Shown piece after piece: positions 38,201 through 53,200 of a DNA stretch of 64,000 nt. This stretch comes from Asterias rubens (lineage: Eukaryota > Echinodermata > Asteroidea > Forcipulatida > Asteriidae): positions 18,599,680-18,663,679 of the forward strand of contig NC_047067.1 in the NCBI RefSeq assembly GCF_902459465.1. The letters run 5' to 3'. The notes beneath the pieces are model-generated. The model had not been told where the DNA came from. It saw nothing but the letters and a program-made list of their open reading frames with translations, and made no database searches. A program made the position numbers and the translations under genes. How positions within the stretch are numbered: the first letter of the stretch is position 1; each line of letters begins with the position of its first letter.

Positions 38201-41200
38201 TTGTCAGCAATTTATTCCAACATCAAAACTAACAACAGACAAACAATGAATGAAAACTAATGAAAGAACTACATTGTAATTGGTTGCAATTAGTTAATTA
38301 CAAGATATTAGTTACATAAACCTTCATGGCGATTTTTTCTAAGCATTATCCCAATATTCAAAGGATCTTTTCCACATTGTACACACATGTACATTGTAGC
38401 ATGCAAAGTAACAAAGACTCACTACCATTCCATTTAATGCGTGCCAAGTGCGCCCAACTGAATAAAGTGTAGGACTAATTGCTGTATATAATTTGATTTC
38501 AGTATCTGAAAATAGATGAATAAAAAAGAGGACAACAGAAAGAAAAAAGAATTCACAGATTTACAAATAACTTACAGGGTTTACAGAAGGTAATGGTGAA
38601 AGACTTCTCTTGAAATATTATTCCATGAAATGATTTACTTTTTGAGAAAACATTAACACACTTATCAATTCTTGATATCGAGAATTACGGGTTTATTTAA
38701 AACACAAGTCATGACATGGCGAAACGTGCGGAAACAAGGGTGGGTTTTCACGTTATTTTCTCCTGACTCAGATGACTGATTGAGCGTAAATTTTCACAGG
38801 TTTGTTATTTTATATATAAGTTGTGATACACGAAGTGTGGGCCTTTGGACAACAATGTTTACCGAAAGTGTCCAATGGCTTTAAGCAAAAGAGTCATTGA
38901 AGTTCTATTAACAGACTGTTACATATTCCATATAATTCTACGTATTTTTACAGGTTTTTTTTTTCTTCTCTTTTTTCTTTTTAAGTTGTCCACATTCAAT
39001 GAAAATGCTGATGTAAAATCCAAAATTTCAGGCCCTGAATTTCCAACTCCGGATAACTTATAATAGGCGAGCCCTGACTTCCCACAATCATCAGCAGCTA
39101 ATCATAATTAAGATGGCGGCCCGCATTCACAATGTAATTTAATGATATTTTTGTTTGACTTGTTTTTTGGGCTGGTTTTTGCAATCAAAAGGGGTACAAC
39201 CTGCTCATGTGTACTTTTCAATTCACCTTCAGCATTGACATAATTGAGTGTTAACTGTTGTGAAAACGATCAAAAGCTATCATCATTTTTGATGACCTTT
39301 TTGCCAGGGGCCTTTTAAACGTGAATCATCTAGCATGGTAATGTAAACACAATTGGGTCAACATACCATTAACCTGCAAGGCCAACATTATCATACGACA
39401 GTCAAGTAAATAATGTATTCACACATCAAGATGCATGTTAAAGTGTTGTGAGACGTTCTTCTATTTTAAACTGTCTGTGCCAAACTAAAGGGTACTTTTT
39501 GTTAGGACACAAAACACAATGTCATTAGATTTACATTAAACTCCACACTTTGAAGATAATGATGGCAGCAAGCTGAGGTACTGTAGTTTTTGAGTAAAAC
39601 AAGTCACGAAACTTATTTCCATCTCATGAGAGGAAAATTATTTCAGCACGTAAACGTATTTTCATATCATTGTTTTACTCATTTCTCAAAAACTACAGCA
39701 CCTCAGCAATTAATGTTTTTAGGTAACAAGCTTTCTACTATCATTATCTTCAAACGATGTCAAATTAATACAAATCTGTGGACATTGTGTTTTTTGTTAC
39801 AAGAAGTACCCAAATCCTTTAAAGAATGCACATTTGCAGGCGTTGTACTTCACTCTTGATGGGGCATGGCAATTTCCCTCTTGTAAAGGGCATACATCTA
39901 CAAGAGGAAAGTGTACTTTGTATAGGTACTTTGCAAAGGGCACCACAGCAAAAGCACAGTGCACCACAGCAATTTGAGATATGGCGCACACTATGTTACA
40001 ACACAAGGTTTAGGTAAATTTGTTTGTATTGACAATAGAAAAAAGGATATGTGTTATTCAGTGAAGTGCGCATTTTTTTAGACAACGCGGCGTTTACACA
40101 AAAAACCTATTGACCACCAACGTTCATGGTGAGCGTGGCATCAGTCGCCGCGTGTGACACGCGTATCACGTCCGCCATACCTCAAAAAGGCTTATTGCTG
40201 TGGGTGTCAACTGCCATAGATTAACTCAAGGCCTGAATACATCGTGTGACTTTTCCCTCTGATAATGAAGTCTAGAATGTTATCAAGATACTTAATAACA
40301 TGAATTTTTTTTATACAAGGTTTTTCTCTATCGAAAGATCGTCTGCAATTTCCCCGAGATTGTGTGCATGAGGTCATGCTATCATGTTCAATGTTAATGT
40401 TCAATGATAATTTTTTTGTCTTTAAAAACGATAATGGGTCAATGCACTAGAGCATAGAGAAAGGACCAGGAGTAAAGAAACATATGGCAATGTATTATAC
40501 ATTAATAAATACCTTGGACGGTTTCAAGTCTATGATTGGTCAAAACCCGGTCACGTGTGGGAGTGTTAACGGTGGTATAAAGACCAGCTTTGGAAAATTG
40601 CGAATAAGTGGCCACTAAATCAGCATACATTGTGTAAACCTTGCGCGTTGCACTGTATCGCACGCTTGTTTATATCCATGTACGTTTCATTGCAACTTCG
40701 CGCACTTAGCGTACGAGCGCTGAAAATGTATCAATTTTGAGTGCGCGCGTGTAACATGTGCGCGCATATAAACTGACGACGCCGAGCTCGTGCGCGCGTT
40801 TAAATGCACAAGGAACAGCTATCGTCCAATCATTTGCCTCCTTTGACCCCAGTGAAGGCGCTGAACAGATCATTATTTCAAAGAGTCACTGGTCTCAAAG
40901 ATAACAGTAACCGGCTCGGTCGGTTAACAGCGCCAGCCACCAACCCGGTCATTACCACGCAGTGAAGACCGGGTACTCGCACTGTTATTAGTCCCCAAAA
41001 AAAAATCCGTTGGCCAGAAGCCAACATTGATACCAACCACTGTAAATTGCACAATCAATTTATGTGTTTTTCTCAATCTTATATTTAAGATACAGCACTA
41101 TTAACATCCTTGGGGGGGGGGGGGGCTGAACATTATGATTGTCAGTTCTCATTCGGTTCCTGAAGTTGTCAGACCTTTGTCCGAGATTATACCAGTTGAA

Positions 41201-44200
41201 CCAACATAATATTCTGTCCGTGTTTAATATTTCTAAGTAGCGTCTTTTACTACAAAGTGAACTCACAACAGTGTTATCACACGCGCGCTCGTGGAATACG
41301 GAAAAATATAGTGGTTTTCGTATTCCACGAGCGCGCGTGTGATAACGAATTTATCTTCCACCAGTATCACGTGCAACGCGCAAAGTTTAAAATTTCAGAC
41401 ACCCAAACAAAGTTTAGAATGTAATTTTTTCACTGTCCATATACGGAGCGTGACGCATTGACACTCACAATACGCACTGTGTAATAAAAACAGAGGAAGT
41501 AGTATGTTTTTATCCCCCTAGTAGTTCGGGCATCTGATTGGTGGATTAGCGTGTACTGGAAGATAATACTCTATATTGGTGTACAATTCATACGTTTCTT
41601 GTGTCAGTCATCATCAGAATATTTGTTCACTACATAAAAGTATACATTGATCATAAAATAAAGTAAACCCTATACTCTTCTTTTTGTTTATCAGTTGAAC
41701 AGAAGTTTAGATTCGTGGCTTGAAACAACATTTTAAAACCCCATCTAATTCCACAGAGTGAACACATGATATTTACTTAAACTTAGGACCAGTACTTTGT
41801 AAATAGGGAACAAGGAAATAAAAAATAAATACGTGTTCAGATTTACATAAAAACAGCACACTTCAAAGGTAACCAAGTTTACTACGGTAGTTTTTGCTTC
41901 TCAACAAAAAAATGGTTTCACTGGTTAACTCATTTTGAAATGCAGCATTGAATGTGAAAAGCAGGGCTCAAATTTTACACTGGAGCACCGACTCGAGGTC
42001 AGTGACTTCAGTATTGGGCCAGTAAACAAAAGACACCACAAGTCCGGTGGTCGTGGTTTTTTGTCTCAAGAGAATGATGTTCAAATGTTGAGTTTGGGTC
42101 TCACAAAATATCTGTTCAGTCGTGCCGAGTATCACCCATAAAACGGGAGATAAATCTTCTGTTACATGTAGTGTTTGGTTAAATGAAATCCCCCACTCCT
42201 ATTGTTCAAGCCTTGATTAGACGAAAGGGTTGAAGGCATGCTACATGTATGACACTGCTCTAGAATTGGGTTCGAATCCCACCTGAGTAATATGCTTTTT
42301 TGTTTCACAGAACTTGCAAAAGTACTGTGTATATGGGTAAAACAAAAATGAATATTCTTTATCATGATACAAATTTAACATTATTACGAACTTATTTTTA
42401 CAAGAATGTTTTATAAAAGCGCTGAGGTAAAGGTCAGGCCCAGGGAGAACAAGAAAGATTTTTATTTTTCAAGCCAGTTTGAAATAACTTTTTACCTGGT
42501 TTTCATCCCGAATCTTCATGGCAATACATATCCCCTCGGGGTTTTCCAACACACACGTGCCGTTCTTCTCGCGATGGCCGTTGTCATTGTATGCACATTT
42601 TCTGCCAACATTCCCTGCAAAGAACCAGACAACAATATTCATAACAACAAACGAGAATTAAAATATCAATTTATGTTAACGCAGCATTCTCCCTAATAAA
42701 CATTGGTTCGTTGGCCAAATGCCAGTTACAACAACTGAGGACCAGTCAAAATTCACTCCAAGTGGGGCAGCTCAACATCGCTACCATGGGCAGCGCGCCG
42801 TATCACGCCGTATCACGCCAGCTCTGATCCGTGTCTTTAATTGGCTATCATATACGCACAAAATTTGAAACGCCGTGCGTCTCCAAAAAGCTCTATACGC
42901 CGTAACGCGTGCGTATAAAGATGTCATATTCACTTTGTTTGTCACGCAACACTGAACGCCAAGCCACGTTTATGACTTTTATTACACACAGTGCATCCAG
43001 CGTGTGCGCGACTACTGCCCAACATAATGGATCAACCAAAGAGCTTATTGTAATATCCCTTATATTTTGATATTTTGGAGTTACACTTCCAGGGGTTATG
43101 ATCAAGCAAGCATGCTGGGAAAAAATGGCGCGGCGAGATCGATCACCCTTGGGAACGAGGTTGGGGCCAGCTAGCTAGTTCAGTGTGGAAAAGCATCCTA
43201 TATTTAATAATCCTATTCCCTAAAAATATGCTACCAGAATAAGGTTACCAGGCAAATTAGCATGTCACATCTGTTTTTTATTTTTATTGATTGCATTCCA
43301 TAGTTTTTTTCGCCTCACATTTCAAAAACTCAGGCTGTAACGTTGTAAATAGAAATATCTATATGTTATGACGGTCGTCCTAGACATGGCGACCATCTTG
43401 AAGGGAAAAAAATAGCAATAAATTTGAAAAAAACAAATCACAAGGACCTCCCTCAATAACTATTTTAAAAGTCCGGACGAGCAACATGTTATTTTTTTAC
43501 TTGGCCTAATTAAGAAGCAGACATGTATCTTTCATACTCCTTTAATCCAAGCCCTTCTTTCCTGTGTCAGTAAATAATAGGTCTGGGACAACCATAATTC
43601 ATCATGATCCTGAAGCAATCCAATCTCATTTAGTCATTATGAACCGTCTAGATTTAGGGGCTGATGATTGTCTGACATCTTTCATCAGACGTTGAAAGTG
43701 GAATGGCCCGAATAGGCTATTACACCATGTGTAGTGAAGAAGGAAGGGCGCTTTTCAACAAGTAAGCTACATGTACACAGGGTTTGCCATTAACATAGGC
43801 CATGTCCGAAGTAGCGGCTACAGCTACGACTAACGCTTGATTTTCGCGTCATCATGCATTGAAGTATAGGACATCCTTAGCAACATAGTTAGCAACAGCC
43901 ATAGCCGTAGCCGCCAATTCGAATAGGGCTATAGTCAGTGACTAGCCAACAGGACCAGGGGTAGATTCCAAAAAGAGTTAAGAGACTTTCTTTTGGAGGT
44001 GTTAGGCGCTATAGAAATACGATTGTTATTATTATTATTATTATTATTATTAAGACTAGTCTTATCTTGAGTTAGGACGAGTTACTCATCCTAACTTAGG
44101 AATAGCCTTTAGTTTTTAATACACTCTTAGGACTAGTCCTAAGTTAGGACAAGTCCCAACTCTTTGCGAAATCAACCCCAGGGTTGGATTTCACAAAGAA

Positions 44201-47200
44201 TTAAGACTAGTCTTATCTCTCAAGTTAGGCTCGTCCTAACTTAGGACTGGCCTAAGTTTGTAATATCTCCTAGCCTACGTTCTTAGTGAAATAGTCCCAA
44301 GGGGTGCTCGTGGCTGTTACCAAGAACTGCTTTTGGTCATTGTATTTTTGGCAGGCAGTTTGTACATAATATTACAATACACAATGTGTACAATATGCAA
44401 TTCCAAATTCTCTACACAAGGACTCCCCATAAGGTCAACAAAACAACAGCTCCAAACTCTCTACACCTAGGGAGTCTAGTTTCTTTAGTTTGACACTTCA
44501 TACAACACAAAAGCCCCTTTCACATGAGAGCAATTTAGCAACCCTGGCTAAATTGTAGCATGGTTGTAAGATTTTACAAAATGCACCTCGTGTGAAAGGA
44601 CAATAATTTTTGGAGTGTCCAGGGTCCCTTGTCAAATCTTGTCCAACATTGCTACATTTTGTCGGAGGTCCGACAAATTCTTACACTAGCAGAAGTTTTG
44701 ACCAAGGATGTGGGCTACTAACATCATCATGTGAAAGGAACCCTTGTTTACTGAACGACGTCCGAGGTGAAAATGCCCATACAGCGCATGTTACTGAGGG
44801 TGCTATCTTGTCCAACTATGGTGATCAGGATTACCAATTCGTCATATCACTCTCATGTCGCACAAGGGTTGTTAGTTTTTTTAACTTTGCAGTGTGAAAG
44901 CTCACAAAATCAGTCACGCATGGTGATAACAAATAGACAATCCACGCTCGTAAATTTTGTAGCGAGGGACCCTGGCTACATTTTGGCCGTGTGAAAAGTG
45001 CTAAAGGGGCCTACATTTGCTTCTTAAGTTTACAAAAAGTAAATGCAACCGACGAGTACAGTACACAATGTAATTCTCTCATAGGAATTGACATGTAGGC
45101 TTTCTTTACACGCTACATTCCAAGAAAATATTTCACAAAATGGTTACTGCACTTATGTGAGAAATGTAGTGTGAAGACCCTACCAAGTACACTTCTATGC
45201 ACTCATCGTGTTAGTACAACTGTGCACAGTCAAGATGTGTTCAGGTTTCCCAGACTTTACGGAATCCAAAAGAGTTAAATTTGTACTTTTCAATTTGTTC
45301 AGCAGATAATCTGCTAGCTTGTTTACATGCAGTATAGAACCCTTGCTCTAGGGGGGAAAAAAAAACAGATTTGTATGGGGGAATCTCTTGAATGAACCAT
45401 AGCAGGCCTGATACTTCACGGAGGCAACGAAGGCGGTTGCCTCCGTTGCCCCTGGTCATTGCCTTGGTGCCCTTGAAATGCTCCAGTGGAAATTTACAAT
45501 CCCCTCATAGGGTGCCCTTTACCTAGGAGAAAATGCCTTGGTGCCCTTGCCCTTTCAAAAATGAAGCATACAGGCCTGCCATAGGGCAATGGAACATGTT
45601 CCTAGAAATGGTGTTTATGTACCTGCGCATTTTGCGCAGATGCGTTGTGCAAGGCATCAATACAGCATACAAAAATGTTATCAAACATGTAGGTGAAAGT
45701 ACATTAGTACTGCATACTAACACAGGCCTAGGATTTCATCTATGAGAGGACAAGGCAATTTCGTTTCACATACATGTAGCACTTCCATTCCATGGGGAAC
45801 TTTTTAAGGGGCACCAAGGCCACCACGGCCTCCGTGGTCTACTGTAATTCCAGGACTGACGCATTGTCTTCTATTGCATTTATGTCAGCGGCATAACAGT
45901 TGTGAAGAGTCAGTGCAGGGTGTCGACCATTCAAGTCTCATGCATTAAATTATCTGAGAAACCCTTGGTTCATGCATTGGAGCGAGTTCGAGTGTGGTAG
46001 CAATACTCAAGGGGAATTCTGCGTGGCTGATGCAGAGAAATTACCTTAATCTCAGACTTGAAATCAAGTTTACGTGGTATAAGGAGACCGATCAGAGATC
46101 GAAAAGTACCCGACGCAAATCTGAAACTCAATTTTTTTTTTGGGGGGGGGGGAATCGTGCACAAAGTGGCTTTGTTCGTGCTGAAATGATTTGCACAAAA
46201 ATGTTTCCACAATGTTCGTGCTGAAATTGAAATGATCTTGCAGGAATAGTTTGTGCAATTGCTGATCAAGCAGGAATGGTTTGCATTTTGTGCAATCGGC
46301 TTATCAATTTGAGCATGAATAGTTTGCACAATTTACCCATAGTGCAGGAGTAGTGTGCACAATATGTCGATAGATATATGGAATAATTTGCGAAATTCGA
46401 GATCGTGCATGAATTAATGCGCAATTTGACAACAGTGCAGGAATGGTTTGCGCAATTTTACGATAGTGCAGAATTGGTTTAGCGCCGAGACAAAATTTAA
46501 CCATGGGTGGAGAACCCTGGGAACATGAGCAAGACTTGCACATTCATTTTAAGATCTTGATTGTCGACTCGATTCATACTTTTTATTATTTTTTTGTGTA
46601 CAATTAACTCTCAGTTATTATACTTATTACAACAATCTAAGATGTCTACATGTACACATTGAGTACCAAATAGTTACTTTGGGGTTGAACAACGGAAAAT
46701 TCACTAGAGTGGGATTTGAACCAACGACCATTGGATTAACGTGCAAGTACTCAACCAACAGAGCTATCAAGCCCTATGTTGACGGTCTCCCCATTTTGTC
46801 AGTAGTCAATGTCTTTGTTTGGGGATGCCAGTCAATAGCCTCATATTAATACATTACAACCTTGAACATTGATAACAATGGAGAGACCAACAGATTTCAT
46901 AATCTACATTGTGAGCCTAGACAGTAAATTGCTGACTTTTTAAAGGTAAAATCTGACTTGCAAAATTAGTTTTCCCTTCATGATCTTTGAGTTTGACACA
47001 ACAAGCATTTTAAATTTAGAATTGTAAATTTAAAAACAAAATAAAAAAATCTTTGAAATTGCCGACAGGTGGATCAAAAGAAATAACAGAAAATCAAAAT
47101 TCCTTTTTTAGTTGAAAAAAAAACCACAAAAATATCTATAAATAGTATAACAACCAAAAATAATTTGAAGAAAGAAAGAACACCCAGCTGGGTAAGATAG

Positions 47201-50200
47201 TCACTTTCTTCGTGACAAACCTACATGGAAGTAAAACGTTTTTAAAATGTTGGCCATTAGAAAACTGTAATATCTATATATTTGAGATCATCCTTTATTG
47301 GCTGTTTAACAAGTTTTAATTTTTTTCTTACCCATCTACCCATCCCAAATTTTTATTTTTGAATATTGAAAGTTTTTTAGTTAATAATCTAGGCTGTACA
47401 CTGAAGAACAAAGTAGTGCACTTAATGAACTAGGTATTTTAGATCATCTTAATGAACTAGGTGTTTTAGATTTTCCTGGCGGCCAGGAAAAGCCAAGAAA
47501 ATTACTGATGTTGGAGACCTTTGATCTAAAATACCTAGTTCATTAGTGGCACTACTTTGTTCTTTAGTGTATAGCCTAGATTATTAACTAAAAAAACGTT
47601 CAATATTCAAAAATAAAAATTTGGGATGGGTAGATGGGTAAGAAAAAAAAATTAAATTTTTTAAACAGCCAATAAAGGATGATCTCAAATATATAGATAT
47701 TACAATTTTCTAATAGCTGGAGTCCATAGGAAACATAAAAAAAATATAACGAGTCTCTTATCCTCACGTTAAAACATGGTTAAAATATTTTTTTCTACTG
47801 TACGGCTCTTTGGTGTGGAAAATAGCGCCCTCAGTTTGCCAAAGCTGGAGAACTGTGTTCACACCCAATTAGGGGAATATCGTCTCTGGCGTCAAGAGGT
47901 CATTATAATAGATAAGCCATTTTTAACTCTTGGCTGAAAAAGCCGCGCGGCCGGGTGCATTTTTTACTCGAGTTATTCGTTACTAAATGCAAATTTTAAG
48001 AGTAAAATGGTTATTAACTGGTATCTACGATGTCTATTTGGCCATAAAAGGGTAATAGTTGACATATTGAGATCATCCTTTATTGGCTCTTTAACTATAA
48101 ACTCTTCTGAACTGCAGCTTAGTTTGTGGCTGGTGAATCTAGTTACATGTCTATGCATGATGTAAAATGGAGTCTTCAACAGTTCCAGACAAGTATATTT
48201 ATAAGTAAGTCTAGTCACATGGGAGAGGAACATGTCTAGCCTAGCTTGCTAGTAGTGTTTGCATTGTGCAGACTATTATGTAGCAAGGTTAAGGAGGTCA
48301 ACTCATGATCACCTCAGAATGTACGTACAGTGATCTGTGCATCCTAAATGCTGTGTGGCAGGCACATCTCTGCACATGGCGAGCAGGGTGGAATGCGCAA
48401 TTTTACTGTCAAATAAAATTCCACTACTAAAGCAGCGTACATATAGCAGTGCCCTGTACATTTGCATGGTACATGTAATAAATGTTCTGAATTTGACAGG
48501 TTCGATCAACGTTGTAGGCCTACACTACAGTATGTACATTTATAACTGAATGCATTTCCCTACAATACGCAAAAGGGATGGCAGTGGCACATACAAATGT
48601 ACATGTGTCTGTCACTAAGCTCACAAGGCAAACTGGATTACACATTTGTTATGCACAGAATTAGACAATACCACACACACATTTTAAAGGTACGTTCATA
48701 CATTAAAGGCAGTGGACACTATTGGTAATTACTCAAAATAATTATCAGCACAAAACCCCACTTGGTAACGAGTAATGGGGAGAGGTTGATAATATAAAAC
48801 ATTGTGAGAAACGGCTCCCTCTGAAGTGACGTAGTTTTTGAGAAAGAAGTAATTTTCCACGAATATGATTTTGAGACCTCAAGTTTCGAAATTAAGCATC
48901 TGAAAGCACACAACTACAAGAGCCAAGGGTGTTTTTCCTTTCATCATAGTTATCTCGCAACCCGACGACCAACCGAGCTCAAATTTTCACAGGTTTGTTA
49001 TTTTATGCATGTGTCGAGATACAGCAAGTGAGAAGACTGGTCTCAATTACCAATAGTGTCCACAGTCTCTAAATTACTGTAGTAATGACCTTAATAAAAT
49101 GTACCTCAAAGTCTCCTGGTTGTTAAAAAATATAAAAAAAGTAATAATAGTAAGCAATACGTTGTCGTTCAACATGGTTTCAACACTGTTGATGAGTTAT
49201 GACAGTTTTTTCCTGGAACTTTCAGCAGTGACTTTTATTGTACATATTACGTATCTCCCTTGCAAATTGTTCCAATAAATTGGCATACCAATGAAGATCT
49301 ATAACAATTACTTTTAAAGAAAAGAATGAATGTGTTTATAAACTCCTCGTCTATATTTTTGTTTTCCCCTTCAAAATTCAATAACACTTAATTTGGGAAT
49401 TTCCCCACTATGTAGGCCTAGTGGTGATGAGTTATGACAGGTTTTTTCCTGGAACTTTCAGCAGTGACTTTTATTGTACATATTACCTATCTCCCTTGCA
49501 AATTGTTCCAATAAATTGGCATACCAATGAAGATCTATAACAATTACTTTTAAAGAAAAGAATGAATGTGTTTATAAACTCCTCGTCTATATGTCTTTTT
49601 TCCCTTCAAAATTCGGTAACACTTAATTTGGGAATTTCCCCACTATGTAGGCCTAGTGGTGATGAGTTATGACAGTTTTTTCCTGGAACTTTCAGCAGTG
49701 ACTTTTATTGTACATATTACGTATCTCCCTTGCAAATTGTTCCAATAAATTGGCATACCAATGAAGATCTATAACAATTACTTTTAAAGAAAAGAATGAA
49801 TGTGTTTATAAACTCCTCGTCTATATGTCTTTTTTCCCTTCAAAATTCGGTAACACTTAATTTGGGAATTTCCCCACTATGTAGGCCTAGTGGTGATGAG
49901 TTATGACAGGTTTTTTCCTGGAACTTTCAGCAGTGACTTTTATTGTACATATTACCTATCTCCCTTGCAAATTGTTCCAATAAATTGGCATACCAATGAA
50001 GATCTATAACAATTACTTTTAAAGAAAAGAATGAATGTGTTTATAAACTCCTCGTCTATATGTCTTTTTTCCCTTCAAAATTCGGTAACACTTAATTTGG
50101 GAATTTCCCCACTATGTAGGCCTAGTGGTGATGAGTTATGACAGTTTTTTCCTGGAACTTTCAGCAGTGACTTTTATTGTACATATTACGTATCTCCCTT

Positions 50201-53200
50201 GCAAATTGTTCCAATAAATTGGCATAACAATGAAGATCTATAACAATTACTTTTAAAGAAAAGAATGAATGTGTTTATAAACTCCTCGTCTATATTTTTT
50301 TTTTTCCCTTCAAAATTCAATAACACTTAATTTGGGAATTTCCCCACTATGTAGGCCTAGTGGTGCCCTTTTAAAGGTTTTTATTTTTGAGAAAGAAGTT
50401 ATTTCTCACTAAAAAAAAAATGGAATTGATTTCGAGACCTCAGGTGACTAGAAATCAAGCATCTGAAAGCACACAACTTGTGTGACAAGGGTGTTTTTTC
50501 TTTGTTTATTATCTCGCAACTTTGATGACCAATAGAGCTCAAGAAGACAATTACCAATGGTGTCCAGTACCTCTAAAGCCATTATACACTTTCGGAACAG
50601 AAAAAAAAAAGTTCACAGATTTACAAATAACTTACAGGGTTTACAGAAGGTAATGGTGAAAGACTTCCCTTGAAATATTATTCCATGAAATGCTTTACTT
50701 TTTGAGAAAACGTTAAAACAATATCAATTCTCGATATCGAGAATTACGGATTTATTTTAAACACATGTCATACACGGCGAACAAGCAGAAACAAGGGTGG
50801 ACTTCCTGTTTTTTTTTCTCCCGACTCCGATGACTGATTGAGCCTAAATTTTCACAGAATTGTTATTTTATACATAAGTTGTGATACACGAAGTGTGGGA
50901 CATGGGCAATACTGTTTACCGAAAGTGTCCAATGGCTTTAAGTTGAAACTTGTTTTTAACAACCAAAGAGTTCAAGAGGTGCTACAAATATGCACTTTGT
51001 ATGTTTACAGACTTCTATAGGGGCATAATACAACAATTGAGAAGCAATTCCCAACTATTAAGAACGTTTTTTTTTTAGACAAAGGGGTTCAACCAATGTC
51101 AATCTGGGAATTTAAAATTATTTCATGATTGAAACATTTCTCAGATTGCGCGTTCCAATAATGGATTATATTTCTCGCGCTGGCATAGCCGCTCAAGAAT
51201 TTTTTTGCAAGATCTACAAAAATGCTACCACCTTTTGAAATGAAATTTTCACAAGTTTTATTATTGCATAACATTTACATCGACCCAAAAATCAAAGATG
51301 ACTCTTACTAGCAAGAATTGAAACTAAGAGGACCACCAGCAAAGCCGCGATGACAGATAGTTCATGATTTCCAACAAGATAATAATAGAGATATTATGGT
51401 AATTTATTTACTATAATGGATGATGTAATGCTAAACAAACAGGTTGACTTTGAACTGTGTAAATAACACATACAATAAATAGATTCTGTGTAGTGATTGT
51501 CTGAACATAAATGTGGCTCAAAAACAAATAATCAAAACAAAAATCTTAGATATTAACTTCCAACTTTAATTGCAAAACAACTGCAAGACAAAGAGCACAC
51601 AGCAAATTTCAATGAGCTTTTCAGACACCATGTTAATCACTCAGAGGTGGTCATACATGTACGATGTAGATTGTTTTTTGTCAACATAATTCCGATATAC
51701 AACATGTACAAGCAAAGTTACCATGAAAAATTCACTTGTGAAAGTTTCCACTGAATACAGTGTTGTGCGTTGGATTGGTCGAGTAGGTCTTTGAAAAGCA
51801 ATTGTAGCTGTTTGTTATAAAATGCATATAAATGATTAGAGAGATATTTTAAAAGTAGAATATAATGATCCACACAAGTATCACTCCACATTGCGTGGTT
51901 TTCCTTTTACCTCGTCGACTAACACGGTCAGGCATTTATGGGAGTCAAATTTTTTACTATTCTCTTGTGACCCAGATGGCTGATCGATCTCAAACTTTTA
52001 CAGGTTTGTCAGTTTATGTTTAAGTGCACATAACCTATGATGTAAAGAATGCATAGACAGTGAAATGTGATACTTCGGATTATGGATGCATAATTCGGTA
52101 TCAAGTGTTTAATTATCATACCAGGGCTAGAATTTGGGGGTAGAATCCACAAGACCATGGGACTTGCAGATAAAAGTGTTTACTTACATGAAACTTGATT
52201 TAAGTCAAGACATGACAAATCTAATAAAATAGGAATTTTAATAGTTTCATGCTGTACTTTTACAAATGAGCATGATGCAAAAAAATTAATCCCAGCATCA
52301 ATGAAGTCCACCAGCATATTTGACACTATTTATATGGGGCTATTACTTAGTATTATTACTCGGAGTGACCATGCTTTGACTGCGGTGTATATTTATTTTA
52401 AATTTAATAAAATAAAATCAACACTGTTAGTTACCTTGCACTCAAACTCAAAGTATCAAATAAAATTTGAATTTAATTTTTTTATTTTATATTTTGCATT
52501 TGCCTGGGCCCAATTTCATAAAGCTGTTTTCAGGTAAGCAAATTTGTGTTCTTACTGTAGCATTTCACTGTGATATTTTTAAGTAAGCAGAAAGCTTTTG
52601 CATTGGCCATTGTTGTCACTCATGATGTGCTTACCGCAGGTTAGACAGCATTTACCCTTGCTTATGGTAAACAGTTTTATGAAAAAGAAATTATGCAAAA
52701 GGACGCTCGCGCTCCGTAAGCACAAAATGAGCGCTACATTTTCTATGAAATTGGGCTCCCGTGTTCATTCAAAGGTGTTCAGACAACTCGTCTTGAGCGG
52801 ACCACTCGACCGCTGGGACAACTCAACGGTTGAGACAGCTCGATCGTTCGAACAACTTGACGGTTGAGACAGCTTGACGGTTTGGACAACTCAACGATGG
52901 TTTTCTCAACTGTCGGACAACTCGAGTTAGGACCAAGACAAGTCAACGGATGGACGTGATGGGGGCCCCAGCACTGGGCACGCACAGGGCCGGGAAGGGG
53001 GGGGGGGCAGGTTAGGGTTAGGATTTACATGAAATACGTGTAAACATGTCACTATCACTGTCAGTAACGGAGGTCAATCGTTCAACTGTGACTTGTCTTG
53101 GTGATGTTGGTCATCCGTTGAGTTGTCTCAAAGTCAAGTGGTCCGACTCTGAACCGTTGAGTTGTCCGAACAGTTGAGCTGTCTCAACGGTCGAGTTGTC

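Noticed and set aside
53008..53022. Telomere-like GGTTAGGGTTAGG
   Set aside because: Only two units, inside a foldback element; too short to call an interstitial telomere repeat.
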